A DNA stretch of 64,000 nucleotides, taken from Clostridium sp. CAG:768 (GTDB lineage: Bacteria; Cyanobacteriota; Vampirovibrionia; Gastranaerophilales; Gastranaerophilaceae). The translations under genes were made by a program, and so were the position numbers. Below are positions 50,454 through 59,281 of this stretch, one piece after another (within the stretch, counting starts at the first letter, position 1; every line of letters begins with the position of its first letter). The DNA lies in NCBI GenBank assembly GCA_000437435.1, contig FR899625.1:124001-188000 (forward strand). Direction: 5' to 3'. The notes beneath the pieces are model-generated. The model made no database searches and was not told the origin of the DNA. It was given only the letters and a program-made list of their open reading frames with translations.

Positions 50454-52241
50454 TTATTTTATTGAAGATAATTCTACAAGATGTGCAAAATCAGCATAAC
50501 GAGCGCTTAATTCTTCAAATGTTCCTATGTCGATTACTTGACCATCTTTCATGTAAATTAGTTTATTGCATGCTTTTAAGGTTGATAGTCTATGTGCTAT
50601 TGCAATTATTGTTTTGGATTTACTTATATTTTTTAACATTTCAGTTATCTCATTTTCAACTTGAACATCGAGGGATGATGTCGCTTCATCAAGAATGATT
50701 ATTTCAGGATCTCTATATAGGGCTCTTGCGATTGCAAGTCTTTGTTTTTGACCTTGTGATAACCCATTTGATCCAATTATGATATTTGCATTTATTCCAT
50801 TTGGATATTCTTCTATTACATCATAAATTTGAGCTGCTTTTAGAGCTTTGATTACTCCTTGTTCATCTACTTTTTCGCATCCCCATGCTATATTTTCTTT
50901 TATCGTTTTGTCTAAAATGTTTATTTGTTGTGGAACATAGCCGATAATATGACGTAATTTTGAGAAATTCTCTTGAGTTAATTTTGTGTTATCAACAATT
51001 ATTTCTCCAGAGTCAGCAGGCAGAAGTCCTGTAATTATGTCTGCAAGTGTACTTTTACCTGCTCCTGATAGCCCAATAATACCGATAAAATCTCCTTTAT
51101 TAATATCAAATGAAACATTTTTTATTATTTGTTTTGATGGAGTGTATGAAAAATTTATGTTTTTTAATGATATCTTTTGTGTAAAGTTAATTTTTTCATT
51201 AATTGAAGAATTCAAATATTTAAAATTAGAAAGATTACATTTTTCGTACTCTTCATTTATTTTCTTTACAAAATCTCTTGTAGAATTAATATTTATAATA
51301 GAAGATTGTATTCTATTTAATGCTGGAGCAATTCTAAACATGGAAGCTATAACGATAGCAAGAGAAGCTATTAATGAAGAATTGTTCCCTCCATTTTGGA
51401 AAGATAGAATACTCGCTAATATTAATAAAGATGCCACTGTTAGCATTTCAATAATATATGGAGGTATAGCATTGTAAAATCCTTGTAAAGTTTGTACTTT
51501 TCTATAGTCATTTTCTGTTGCCAAATATTTTTCATAAAAATATTGTTCTGCAGATAGTATTTTAAGTTCTTTGATATTGTTAATATTTTCCATTACTGAT
51601 TGTTTATATTGTCTACACTTTTCTGTCATTGTGTTTGCCAATAAAGTTGTTCTTTTTTTGAAAAATTTATTTTGGATATACATTGTAGTTATTACAAAAA
51701 TTAATGTTGAAATGGCTGGTATTGGAAATTTTATAAAAAGTAATCCTAAAATCATTGTAATTATTACAGCATTAGTTAAAAGGTTCAGTCCTCTCATGAT
51801 GAAGCCGTCTACTGCAATGTTACAAATTACTTCAATATTATACAGTTTGTCAGTTTGTGATGTTTTCATTATTTCTTTATATGGAGCATAAATATAATAT
51901 TCCATAAATTTAGAAGTAATGTCTTTTTTCCAATCACTTACAAATTTATTTTGTATGTATTGAACAAAAATCATGAATATGTTTTTTGAAATAAATATTA
52001 GGATTGCAATAAAACCAATAATTAACCCAGTATTAATATTGTTATTAGCGTTTATAAATGGAATTTTTTGTAATAATTGGTTGGATGGATTAATTATTAA
52101 AAGAATAAATGGATAAATTAATGCAATACCAACTAATTCTAATAAGCCAGCGATAATTGATAATATTATGAAATTACTTAATTTTAAGGCTTTCCCTTGC
52201 CCATAATATTTAATAAATTTATGAAAATTTTCTAAAAACAT
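50454..52241 (-). CDS. ABC exporter/flippase, PglK-like
   Basis: 595 residues. Membrane domain with about six helices (20-330), then ATPase: Walker A GLSGAGKSTLADII, signature LSQGQKQRLAIARA (Gln in place of the usual second Gly), Walker B IIILDEATSSLD and H-loop IAIAHRL. The layout and the N-terminal helix pair resemble PglK-type lipid-linked oligosaccharide flippases. A surface glycan or glycoprotein role fits the neighbourhood, but no glycosyltransferases are adjacent. Confidence 0.82.
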   Translation of the reverse strand: MFLENFHKFIKYYGQGKALKLSNFIILSIIAGLLELVGIALIYPFILLIINPSNQLLQKIPFINANNNINTGLIIGFIAILIFISKNIFMIFVQYIQNKFVSDWKKDITSKFMEYYIYAPYKEIMKTSQTDKLYNIEVICNIAVDGFIMRGLNLLTNAVIITMILGLLFIKFPIPAISTLIFVITTMYIQNKFFKKRTTLLANTMTEKCRQYKQSVMENINNIKELKILSAEQYFYEKYLATENDYRKVQTLQGFYNAIPPYIIEMLTVASLLILASILSFQNGGNNSSLIASLAIVIASMFRIAPALNRIQSSIININSTRDFVKKINEEYEKCNLSNFKYLNSSINEKINFTQKISLKNINFSYTPSKQIIKNVSFDINKGDFIGIIGLSGAGKSTLADIITGLLPADSGEIIVDNTKLTQENFSKLRHIIGYVPQQINILDKTIKENIAWGCEKVDEQGVIKALKAAQIYDVIEEYPNGINANIIIGSNGLSQGQKQRLAIARALYRDPEIIILDEATSSLDVQVENEITEMLKNISKSKTIIAIAHRLSTLKACNKLIYMKDGQVIDIGTFEELSARYADFAHLVELSSIK

Positions 52242-52320
52242 GATAAACCTTATTTTATTATTAAGATATGGTAAAATTTAGTATTATACTATATAATCAT
52301 GGTAAAGGAAGGAGTTAATT

Positions 52321-53052
52321 ATGTCAAATCCAATATTAAACGAGGATAGATTTTCCTCTCAAGAAAGAATTTTAGATGGCGAACCTATGACTATTCAAGG
52401 TACCGTAAGTAAAATTTTTATGCTTTTTGCTTGCTTAATTGCTGGTTCTGCTATTAGTGTCTATTCTTTATTTACTAATCCAGGATTAGCTTATGGATTA
52501 ATGTTTCTTGGTGGTTTTTTAGGATGTATTTTAGTTTTAGTGACTTGTTTTAATATTAAAATCGCTAAATATACAGCAGCACCTTATGCATTAATGGAAG
52601 GGCTTGTACTTGGAGCATTCTCTGCATTGTTTGAAGTACAATGGCATGGTATTGTATTAACAGCTATTTTATCTACTTTTGCAGTATTATTTGTTATGTT
52701 AATGCTTTATAAAGCTAGAATGATTCAATATACTGATAAATTTGCAGCTGTATTAAAAACATCTATATTATCAATATTTGCAATTTATTTAATCCAATTT
52801 ATCGCATCATTCTTCGGACGTGGTATTCCTTTAATATGGGAAGCAGGTATTGTTGGAATCGGTTTCAGTCTTTTAGTTATAGTAATTGCTGCAATGGCTT
52901 TAATTCAAGACTTTTTCTTTATAGAAAGTGCTTCTCAAAATATGTTGAGTAAAGATTATGAATGGTATGGAGCTATGGGGCTTATGATAACTCTTGTATG
53001 GCTCTATACTGAAATATTAAGACTTTTAGCAAAATTAAATTCAAGAAATTAA
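52321..53052 (+). CDS. Bax inhibitor-1/YccA-family membrane protein
   Basis: 243 residues, seven membrane helices. Characteristic end: ALIQDFFFIE and EWYGAMGLMITLVWLYTEIL, matching the conserved C-terminal segment of the BI-1 family, whose members are calcium-leak or proton-sensitive channels or protease-interacting proteins. Strong Shine-Dalgarno (GGAAGGAG). TATAAT at 52292-52297 is a possible -10. Confidence 0.85.
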   Translation: MSNPILNEDRFSSQERILDGEPMTIQGTVSKIFMLFACLIAGSAISVYSLFTNPGLAYGLMFLGGFLGCILVLVTCFNIKIAKYTAAPYALMEGLVLGAFSALFEVQWHGIVLTAILSTFAVLFVMLMLYKARMIQYTDKFAAVLKTSILSIFAIYLIQFIASFFGRGIPLIWEAGIVGIGFSLLVIVIAAMALIQDFFFIESASQNMLSKDYEWYGAMGLMITLVWLYTEILRLLAKLNSRN

Positions 53053-53077
53053 AAAGAACCCGAAAGGGTTCTTTTTT
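53051..53077. terminator. Bidirectional terminator
   Basis: Stem AAAAAGAACCC / GGGTTCTTTTT with GAAA tetraloop, between the convergent BI-1-like and mtaB genes. Confidence 0.85.
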
Positions 53078-53084
53078 TTGAAGT

Positions 53085-54374
53085 TTATAATAATTCTCCG
53101 TATATTTTTCCGTTTTCAAATTTTGTTATTTTTACTTGCTGTAGAGAATTTAATAATTGATTATCTTTTGAATTTATTAGAACAGTTAAATAGTTTCTTG
53201 TAATACCTTTCAGCATTCCTGTTCGTTTATCAGGGTGTTTTTCAATTAATACTTCATGTATTTTTCCTACATTCTTTTTAATGAATTCTATATGTTTTAG
53301 TGCAGAAAGAGCTTTTACAACATCAGCTCTAATTTGTCTGATATTTTCGTCTACTTGATTATCTGCTTTTGCTCCGACAGTACCTTCTCTTATTGAATAT
53401 GGGAATACATGAATTTGAGATAGTCCTGATTTTCTTAAATTATCCACTGTTGTATAAAAATCTTCTTCTGTTTCACCTGCAAAACCAGTAATAATATCAC
53501 TTCCTAAAAATGGCAAGTTGAACATAGAATTAATTTTTTCAATTTGTGTTAAATAATCTTCGACTTTGTAGAACCTATTCATTGATTTCAAAGTCTTGTT
53601 ACATGCAGATTGCAATGACAAATGAAAATGTGGACAGAATTTGTTTGACTTAGATAGGAAAACTAATAAATCATCTGTAATTTCATGAGGATTAAGAGAG
53701 CCTAGTCGATATCTTTCGATTGTAGTTTTCTCTTCTATTGCCTTTATAAGGTCTAAGAAAGTCATACCAATATCTTTGCCCCAAAGCCCGATATGAATAC
53801 CAGTTAATACAACTTCTTTGAAGCCATGATTTGAAAAATTGTTGATTTGTTCAATTATAAAATCAATATCAGCACTTCTGCTTTTCCCTCTGGCAAAAGG
53901 AATTATGCAATAAGAACATCTATTATCACAGCCATCTTGAATTTTTAAACTTGCTCTAGTTTTTGTTGTATCTAATAATTCAACTTTGTTAAATTTATCA
54001 AGCTGCATAATATCTTTGACAGCAAAATGAGTGTTTTCAGAACTGTTTATAATTTTATATAAGTCTAATTTTTCATCATTACCGATTACATAATCAATAA
54101 AATCATTTTCCAGTAATTTTTCTTTTTCTATTTGTGCAACACAACCTGTTATTATTGTTATAACTTGTGGATTTTTATGTTTTGCAGCTCTAAGCAGATA
54201 CATTGCTTCATTATCACTCTTATGTGTAACAGAGCAGGAGTTTAATATATAATATGTCGCATCTTCTATATTTTTTGTTTGCTTAATATTATTTTTTTCT
54301 AGATTTTCGGCTATAATTGAGCTTTCAAATTGGTTAGATTTACAGCCCATAGTGTGAATGTAAAAATTTTTCAT
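53085..54374 (-). CDS. mtaB: tRNA t6A37 methylthiotransferase MtaB
   Basis: 429 residues. Adds a methylthio group to t6A37. N-terminal UPF0004 cluster domain starting FYIHTMGCKSNQFE, radical-SAM cluster CDNRCSYCIIPFARGKSRS, and a C-terminal TRAM-like domain. The MGCKSNQFES opening and overall length favour MtaB over MiaB or RimO. The ATG at 54374 has no Shine-Dalgarno and a promoter six bases before it. Confidence 0.87.
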   Translation of the reverse strand: MKNFYIHTMGCKSNQFESSIIAENLEKNNIKQTKNIEDATYYILNSCSVTHKSDNEAMYLLRAAKHKNPQVITIITGCVAQIEKEKLLENDFIDYVIGNDEKLDLYKIINSSENTHFAVKDIMQLDKFNKVELLDTTKTRASLKIQDGCDNRCSYCIIPFARGKSRSADIDFIIEQINNFSNHGFKEVVLTGIHIGLWGKDIGMTFLDLIKAIEEKTTIERYRLGSLNPHEITDDLLVFLSKSNKFCPHFHLSLQSACNKTLKSMNRFYKVEDYLTQIEKINSMFNLPFLGSDIITGFAGETEEDFYTTVDNLRKSGLSQIHVFPYSIREGTVGAKADNQVDENIRQIRADVVKALSALKHIEFIKKNVGKIHEVLIEKHPDKRTGMLKGITRNYLTVLINSKDNQLLNSLQQVKITKFENGKIYGELL

Positions 54375-54380
54375 ATAATT

Positions 54381-54409
54381 ATAATATTAAAAATATATTG
54401 TTGTGTAAA
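54381..54409 (-). promoter_or_regulatory. Sigma70 promoter placed for a leaderless mtaB mRNA
   Basis: Minus strand TTTACA (54404-54409), 17-base spacer, TATTAT (54381-54386), then six bases to the ATG at 54374. Confidence 0.5.
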
Positions 54410-54500
54410 TATTTTTAACAATAGATTTAATTTCTAGCAAAAAAATTTACTTTTGGGTTTTAATAAAGTATAATTAATTTGTGAAAGTGTAGGTGTGTGT

Positions 54501-55391
54501 ATGCAAATTTCTTCAGTAAGTCCTAATTTTCAAGGTAGACGTGATAGAATTGATGAACTTATTAGCTTAGATGATGCTTCAGTTCAGCGCATTGCTTATA
54601 TGAAAACAATGTCTCATGCAGATGAGAAAAAACATAGACGTATTACAAACGGTTTAATTATGGCAGCTCCTGTTGCAGCAGGTCTTGCGACAGCAGCTTT
54701 TACAAAAGGTAATACAAAGATTTTTTCTAAAGAAGTTTCAGGTTTGGCTGCGAAATTAGCTAACGGTTTAAAAGTTGGCGGTTTGTGGGCAGCTTCTTTG
54801 GGTGCAGTCGGTTTAGTCGGAATGGCTAAAAACGAATTGTCAAAAGCATCTCCTGAAGTTCGTAAATTTGATAAAGATCACCCTCTATTATCTTTAGCGA
54901 CTTTATTTGCTACAGGTTTAGGTGCCATTGCCTTAGTTAATAAAGGTGCAATTAAATTAGGTTCAGTTAAAGCTCCTAAATTTATGCAAAATGCTACAGA
55001 AAAAGTTGCTAAATTCTTAAATAAAAATAAGCAAATTACAAGTTTGAAAAATGGAGTTAAAAATTTATCAGCAAAAACTCCTGAACCTTTAAAAAATATT
55101 GGAGCATCTGTTCTTTCTTGGGCTCCTCAAATATTACTATTAGGTGGAGTATTCCATTCAATTAGTCATGGTTCTGCTGTAAATAGAGAATTGGCGAAAA
55201 ATTATAATGAATTGAAAGAAAAACAATTAGATCTTGCAAAGGCTCGTCAAAGAGAACTTGCAATGGAAAATGATTTCTTAAAAACTGATGCTCAAAATCG
55301 TGAAGATTTAGCTTTAGTTAAACAGCCATTGTCAGATTTACCAGATGAAGTTATTGATAAAGTTGATGCTTTACATGCTGATGAAGATTAA
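54501..55391 (+). CDS. Hypothetical membrane protein with the recurrent N-terminal motif
   Basis: 296 residues from the ATG at 54501. Opens MQISSVSPNFQGRRDRIDEL, the clearest case of the M-x-[IV]-x-[SN]-[VI]...N-F-x-G motif. Then three hydrophobic segments (for example GLIMAAPVAAGLATAAF and LLSLATLFATGLGAIALV) and a charged helical tail rich in Lys and Asp. No signal peptide or known domain. Confidence 0.55.
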   Translation: MQISSVSPNFQGRRDRIDELISLDDASVQRIAYMKTMSHADEKKHRRITNGLIMAAPVAAGLATAAFTKGNTKIFSKEVSGLAAKLANGLKVGGLWAASLGAVGLVGMAKNELSKASPEVRKFDKDHPLLSLATLFATGLGAIALVNKGAIKLGSVKAPKFMQNATEKVAKFLNKNKQITSLKNGVKNLSAKTPEPLKNIGASVLSWAPQILLLGGVFHSISHGSAVNRELAKNYNELKEKQLDLAKARQRELAMENDFLKTDAQNREDLALVKQPLSDLPDEVIDKVDALHADED

Positions 55392-55419
55392 TAATAAAAT
55401 ATAAAGTAATATAAAAAAT

Positions 55420-55448
55420 AAAAAGACCAATTTATATTGGTCTTTTTT
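55420..55448 (+). terminator. Terminator after the 54501 gene
   Basis: Stem AAAAGACCAAT / ATTGGTCTTTT with a TTAT loop, then T residues. Confidence 0.75.
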
Positions 55449-55500
55449 ATTAAAAATATTTTACAAATTTATTTATAATATACTTCTATAAAAGTATAAA

Positions 55501-55533
55501 TAAAAGAGATACCCAAAAAGGATATCTCTTTTA
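55501..55533 (-). terminator. Terminator of the PFOR gene
   Basis: Stem TAAAAGAGATA / TATCTCTTTTA with an 11-base loop, 22 bases beyond the nifJ stop, T-rich tail on the minus strand. Confidence 0.7.
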
Positions 55534-55554
55534 TAATTATTAATGAATAATTTA

Positions 55555-58500
55555 TTATTTCATTAATTCTCCAACAGCTTTGTATACTGCCATACGTTTA
55601 GCAGCATCTTCTTCTGCTTGAGTATATAGAGCTTCAGCAGCTTCAGGATTTGTTTTAAGTAATGACTTATAACGTCCTTCAGATCTGATGAATTCTTGGT
55701 AGCTTCCTTTAGGATCTTTAGCATCCCAAGTGAATGGTGCTTCTGGGTTAGCAGGGTTATATCTGTATAATGGGAAGTAACCTGCTTCTACAGCACGTTT
55801 TTGTTCTGTTTGAGTTTTGCTCATATCAATACCGTGTGCGATACAAGGAGCATAAGCGAAGATGATTGATGGTCCATCGTAAGCTTCAGCTTCTTGGAAT
55901 GCTTTAAGAGTTTGAGCTCTGTCAGCACCTAAAGCAACTGATGCTACGTATACGTAACCATAAGACATGCTCATCAAGCCCATGTTTTTCTTGTATGTTC
56001 TCTTACCGCCTGTAGCAAATTTAGCAACAGCACCTGTAGGAGTTGATTTAGAAGCTTGACCACCTGTGTTAGAGTAAACTTCTGTATCAAGTACAAGGAT
56101 ATTAACGTTTTTGTTTTGAGCAAGAACGTGGTCGATACCGCCGTATCCGATATCGTTAGCCCAACCGTCACCACCGATAATCCATACTGATTTATCTGTG
56201 AAGTAGTCTTGAAGTTCTCTAACTTTTGCTAAATCAGCACAGTCAACATCTGCATATTTAGCAAGAACTTCTTTTGCTTTGTCTTGTGCTTTAATAGCTT
56301 CTTCTGTTTTTGAATTTTCAAAATGAGACATTGCATTTTCTAAAGCTTCTTTTAAATCTGCAGGAGTTTTTTCGTTAGAAACAACTTTTTCTACATAAGA
56401 TTTTAAAGTAGCTCTGTTTTGGTCAACTGCTAATCTCATACCAAAACCAAATTCAGCATTATCTTCAAATAATGAGTTAGCCCAAGCTGGTCCTCTACCA
56501 TCTTTGTTTGTTGTGTAAGGGATTGTTGGGAATGTACCTGAATAGATTGATGAACAACCAGTTGCGTTAGCAACGATAACGTTTTCACCAAATAATTGAG
56601 ATACCAATTTAACGTATGGAGTTTCACCACAACCAGCACAAGCGCCTGAGAATTCAAATAATGGTTTTCTTAGCATTGCACCTTTAATAGTTTTTGTAGT
56701 GTTTTTACCCATTACATTATCAGGTAATTCATCAAAGAATTTTTCATTAACTGATTCGCAAGCTTCTTCTTCTTTTTCAATTGTTGACCAAGTTAAAGCA
56801 GCTTTTTCTGGGTTTTTAGCCATTGGACATTGGTCTAAGCAAACACCGCAACCTGTACAATCTTTGCAGTATACTTGTACTTTGAATTTTTCACCGTGAT
56901 CATTTGGTTTAGCATCTACTGCTTTGAATGATTCTGGTGCATTTTTCAAATCATCTGCTTCAATAAGTTTTGTTCTTATTGCTGCGTGAGGACAAGCTGA
57001 TGCACAGATACCGCATTGAATACAGAATTCAGAATTCCAATGAGGTACACGAGGAGCGATACCACGTTTTTCTAAGCAAGCTGTACCTGTTGGGATAACA
57101 CCGTCGATTGACATAGCTGATACAGGAATGTCATCACCTTTTTGTCTCATTGATGGTTCAATGATTTTCTTAGCAAATTCAGAAGCGTTATCTGGAATTA
57201 ATTTAACATCTTCTGCTGCACATACATCATTTAATGATGCTGGAATTGTAACTTCTTGACAAGCATCTACTGCTGCATCGATCAATGCTAAGTTCATGTT
57301 TACAACATCATCGCCTTTTTTCTTAAAGGTTTTCTTAGTCATTTCTCTCATACCTTCAAGAGCTTGTTCAAATGGAATAATTCCAGAAACTTTGAAGTAT
57401 GCAACCATCATTACAGTGTTAGCACCTTTACCGCGCAATCCTGGTTGTTGTTCGATAAGAGCTTCTGCATCTACGTTATAGAATTTGATTTTCTTATCGA
57501 TGATAGTTTTTTGCATATCTCTTGTTAAGTGAGAGAATGCTTCATCTTTTGACCAAGGGCTGTTTAGTAAGAATGTACCGCCTTCTTTAATACCTTTTAA
57601 TAAATCATATCTGCCGATGTATGCATGAGCAGAACATGATACAAAGTCAGGAGCTGTGATAAGGTATGTAGATTTAATTGGTTTGTCACCGAATCTTAAG
57701 TGAGATACAGTTACACCAAATGATTTTTTAGAGTCATAAGCAAAGTATGCTTGAGCATCTTTGTTTGTATATTGACCAATGATTTTAATAGAGTTTTTGT
57801 TAGCACCTACAGTACCATCTGAGCCTAAGCCCCAGAACATACAGTTTGTTGTTCCTTCAGGTTCTGTAACGATGTGTTCTTTAACTTCTAAAGATTTGTG
57901 AGTTACATCATCTTCGATACCTACTGTAAATCCGTGGAAGCCGTTAGCTTCAGCATGTTTGTATACAGCTAATACCATAGAAGGTGTAAATTCTTTAGAA
58001 GATAGACCATAACGTCCGCCAATTACTCTGATGTCTTTACCAGCTAATGCTGCAACTACATCTAAGTATAATGGTTCACCGATTGATCCAGGTTCTTTTG
58101 TTCTATCTAGAACTGTTACACGTTTTGCAGTTGATGGTACAGCTTCTAAGAAGCGTTTTACATCAAATGGTCTGTATAATCTTACTTTTACTAAACCATA
58201 TTTTGTTCCGCGTTTAGCATTTAAGTATTCAATTGTTTCTTCGATAGTTTCACAGCTTGAACCCATTGCAACGATTACATCAGTAGCATCAGGAGCACCA
58301 ACATAATCAAATGGATGATATTGTCTGCCTGTAACTTTAGCAACTTTGTCCATGTATTCTTGAACAATGTCAGGTACAGCATCATAATATTTATTAACTG
58401 TTTCACGACCTTGGAAATATACGTCAGTGTTTTGTGCCCCAACTTTACATATAGGAGCTTCAGGTCTCATTGCTCTGTTTCTGAATTCTTCTATGTATTT

Positions 58501-59091
58501 TGGCTCAACTAATTTAGCGATATCTTCATAAGATATTTCTTCAATTTTATGAACTTCATGAGATGTTCTAAAGCCATCAAAGAATTGTAAGAATGGAACT
58601 TTAGATTTGTATGTAGAAAGGTGAGCAACTAAAGCTAAATCCATTTCTTCTTGAACAGAGTTAGCTGCTAACATTGCATAACCTGTGTTACGACATCCCA
58701 TAACGTCTGAATGGTCACCAAAAATTGCTAATGATTGAGCTGCAATTGCACGAGCTGCTACGTGGATAACGTGTGGTAACATTTCTCCAGCCATTTTGTG
58801 CATTACAGGGATCATTAATAGTAAACCTTGAGAAGCTGTATAAGTAGAAGTTAATGAACCTGCAGCTAATGAACCGTGTACAGCACCTGCTGCACCTGCT
58901 TCTGATTGCATTTCAGCAACTCTTACTTCTTCGCCCCAAATGTTCTTTTTGTGTTGAGACGCCCATTCATCAATCCATTCACCCATTGTAGATGAAGGAG
59001 TGATTGGGTAGATAGCTGACACTTCACTAAGTGCATACGCAATATGCGCTGCAGCGTAGTTGCCGTCAACTGTTATAGTCTTTCCTGGCAT
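55555..59091 (-). CDS. nifJ: Pyruvate:ferredoxin (flavodoxin) oxidoreductase
   Basis: 1178 residues, a full-length single-chain PFOR. Cleaves pyruvate with CoA to acetyl-CoA, CO2 and reduced ferredoxin. N-terminal YPITPSSTMGEW, then domains II-IV, two ferredoxin motifs (CIQCGICASACPHAAIRTK; CKDCTGCGVCLDQCP), and the thiamine site (SGACAGCGETPYVKL; GGDGWANDIGYGG). AAGGAGG precedes the ATG. It supplies ferredoxin for the hydrogenase encoded at 19.2-23.3 kb. Confidence 0.96.
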   Translation of the reverse strand: MPGKTITVDGNYAAAHIAYALSEVSAIYPITPSSTMGEWIDEWASQHKKNIWGEEVRVAEMQSEAGAAGAVHGSLAAGSLTSTYTASQGLLLMIPVMHKMAGEMLPHVIHVAARAIAAQSLAIFGDHSDVMGCRNTGYAMLAANSVQEEMDLALVAHLSTYKSKVPFLQFFDGFRTSHEVHKIEEISYEDIAKLVEPKYIEEFRNRAMRPEAPICKVGAQNTDVYFQGRETVNKYYDAVPDIVQEYMDKVAKVTGRQYHPFDYVGAPDATDVIVAMGSSCETIEETIEYLNAKRGTKYGLVKVRLYRPFDVKRFLEAVPSTAKRVTVLDRTKEPGSIGEPLYLDVVAALAGKDIRVIGGRYGLSSKEFTPSMVLAVYKHAEANGFHGFTVGIEDDVTHKSLEVKEHIVTEPEGTTNCMFWGLGSDGTVGANKNSIKIIGQYTNKDAQAYFAYDSKKSFGVTVSHLRFGDKPIKSTYLITAPDFVSCSAHAYIGRYDLLKGIKEGGTFLLNSPWSKDEAFSHLTRDMQKTIIDKKIKFYNVDAEALIEQQPGLRGKGANTVMMVAYFKVSGIIPFEQALEGMREMTKKTFKKKGDDVVNMNLALIDAAVDACQEVTIPASLNDVCAAEDVKLIPDNASEFAKKIIEPSMRQKGDDIPVSAMSIDGVIPTGTACLEKRGIAPRVPHWNSEFCIQCGICASACPHAAIRTKLIEADDLKNAPESFKAVDAKPNDHGEKFKVQVYCKDCTGCGVCLDQCPMAKNPEKAALTWSTIEKEEEACESVNEKFFDELPDNVMGKNTTKTIKGAMLRKPLFEFSGACAGCGETPYVKLVSQLFGENVIVANATGCSSIYSGTFPTIPYTTNKDGRGPAWANSLFEDNAEFGFGMRLAVDQNRATLKSYVEKVVSNEKTPADLKEALENAMSHFENSKTEEAIKAQDKAKEVLAKYADVDCADLAKVRELQDYFTDKSVWIIGGDGWANDIGYGGIDHVLAQNKNVNILVLDTEVYSNTGGQASKSTPTGAVAKFATGGKRTYKKNMGLMSMSYGYVYVASVALGADRAQTLKAFQEAEAYDGPSIIFAYAPCIAHGIDMSKTQTEQKRAVEAGYFPLYRYNPANPEAPFTWDAKDPKGSYQEFIRSEGRYKSLLKTNPEAAEALYTQAEEDAAKRMAVYKAVGELMK

Positions 59092-59164
59092 AATACAAAC
59101 CTCCTTATTTTATGCGCTATTACTTAATAACTATACCCTTTAATTTTAATACAAACAAAATATT

Positions 59165-59193
59165 TTGACAAAAAATAATTTCTAATTTATAAT
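59165..59193 (+). promoter_or_regulatory. Consensus sigma70 promoter of the RelA/SpoT-like gene
   Basis: TTGACA (59165-59170), 17-base spacer, TATAAT (59188-59193): a perfect match. About 88 bases before the ATG at 59282. Confidence 0.7.
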
Positions 59194-59281
59194 CGCTCTT
59201 GTATCTTTTTTGTAATAATTTATCCCAAAAAAGGCAATAATTTTTAATAATTAGTTTTTATATTAATATTGGAGTTATTTC

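Noticed and set aside
55974..58512. Several open frames within nifJ on both strands
   Set aside because: Low-complexity shadows of a well-defined 1178-residue PFOR.
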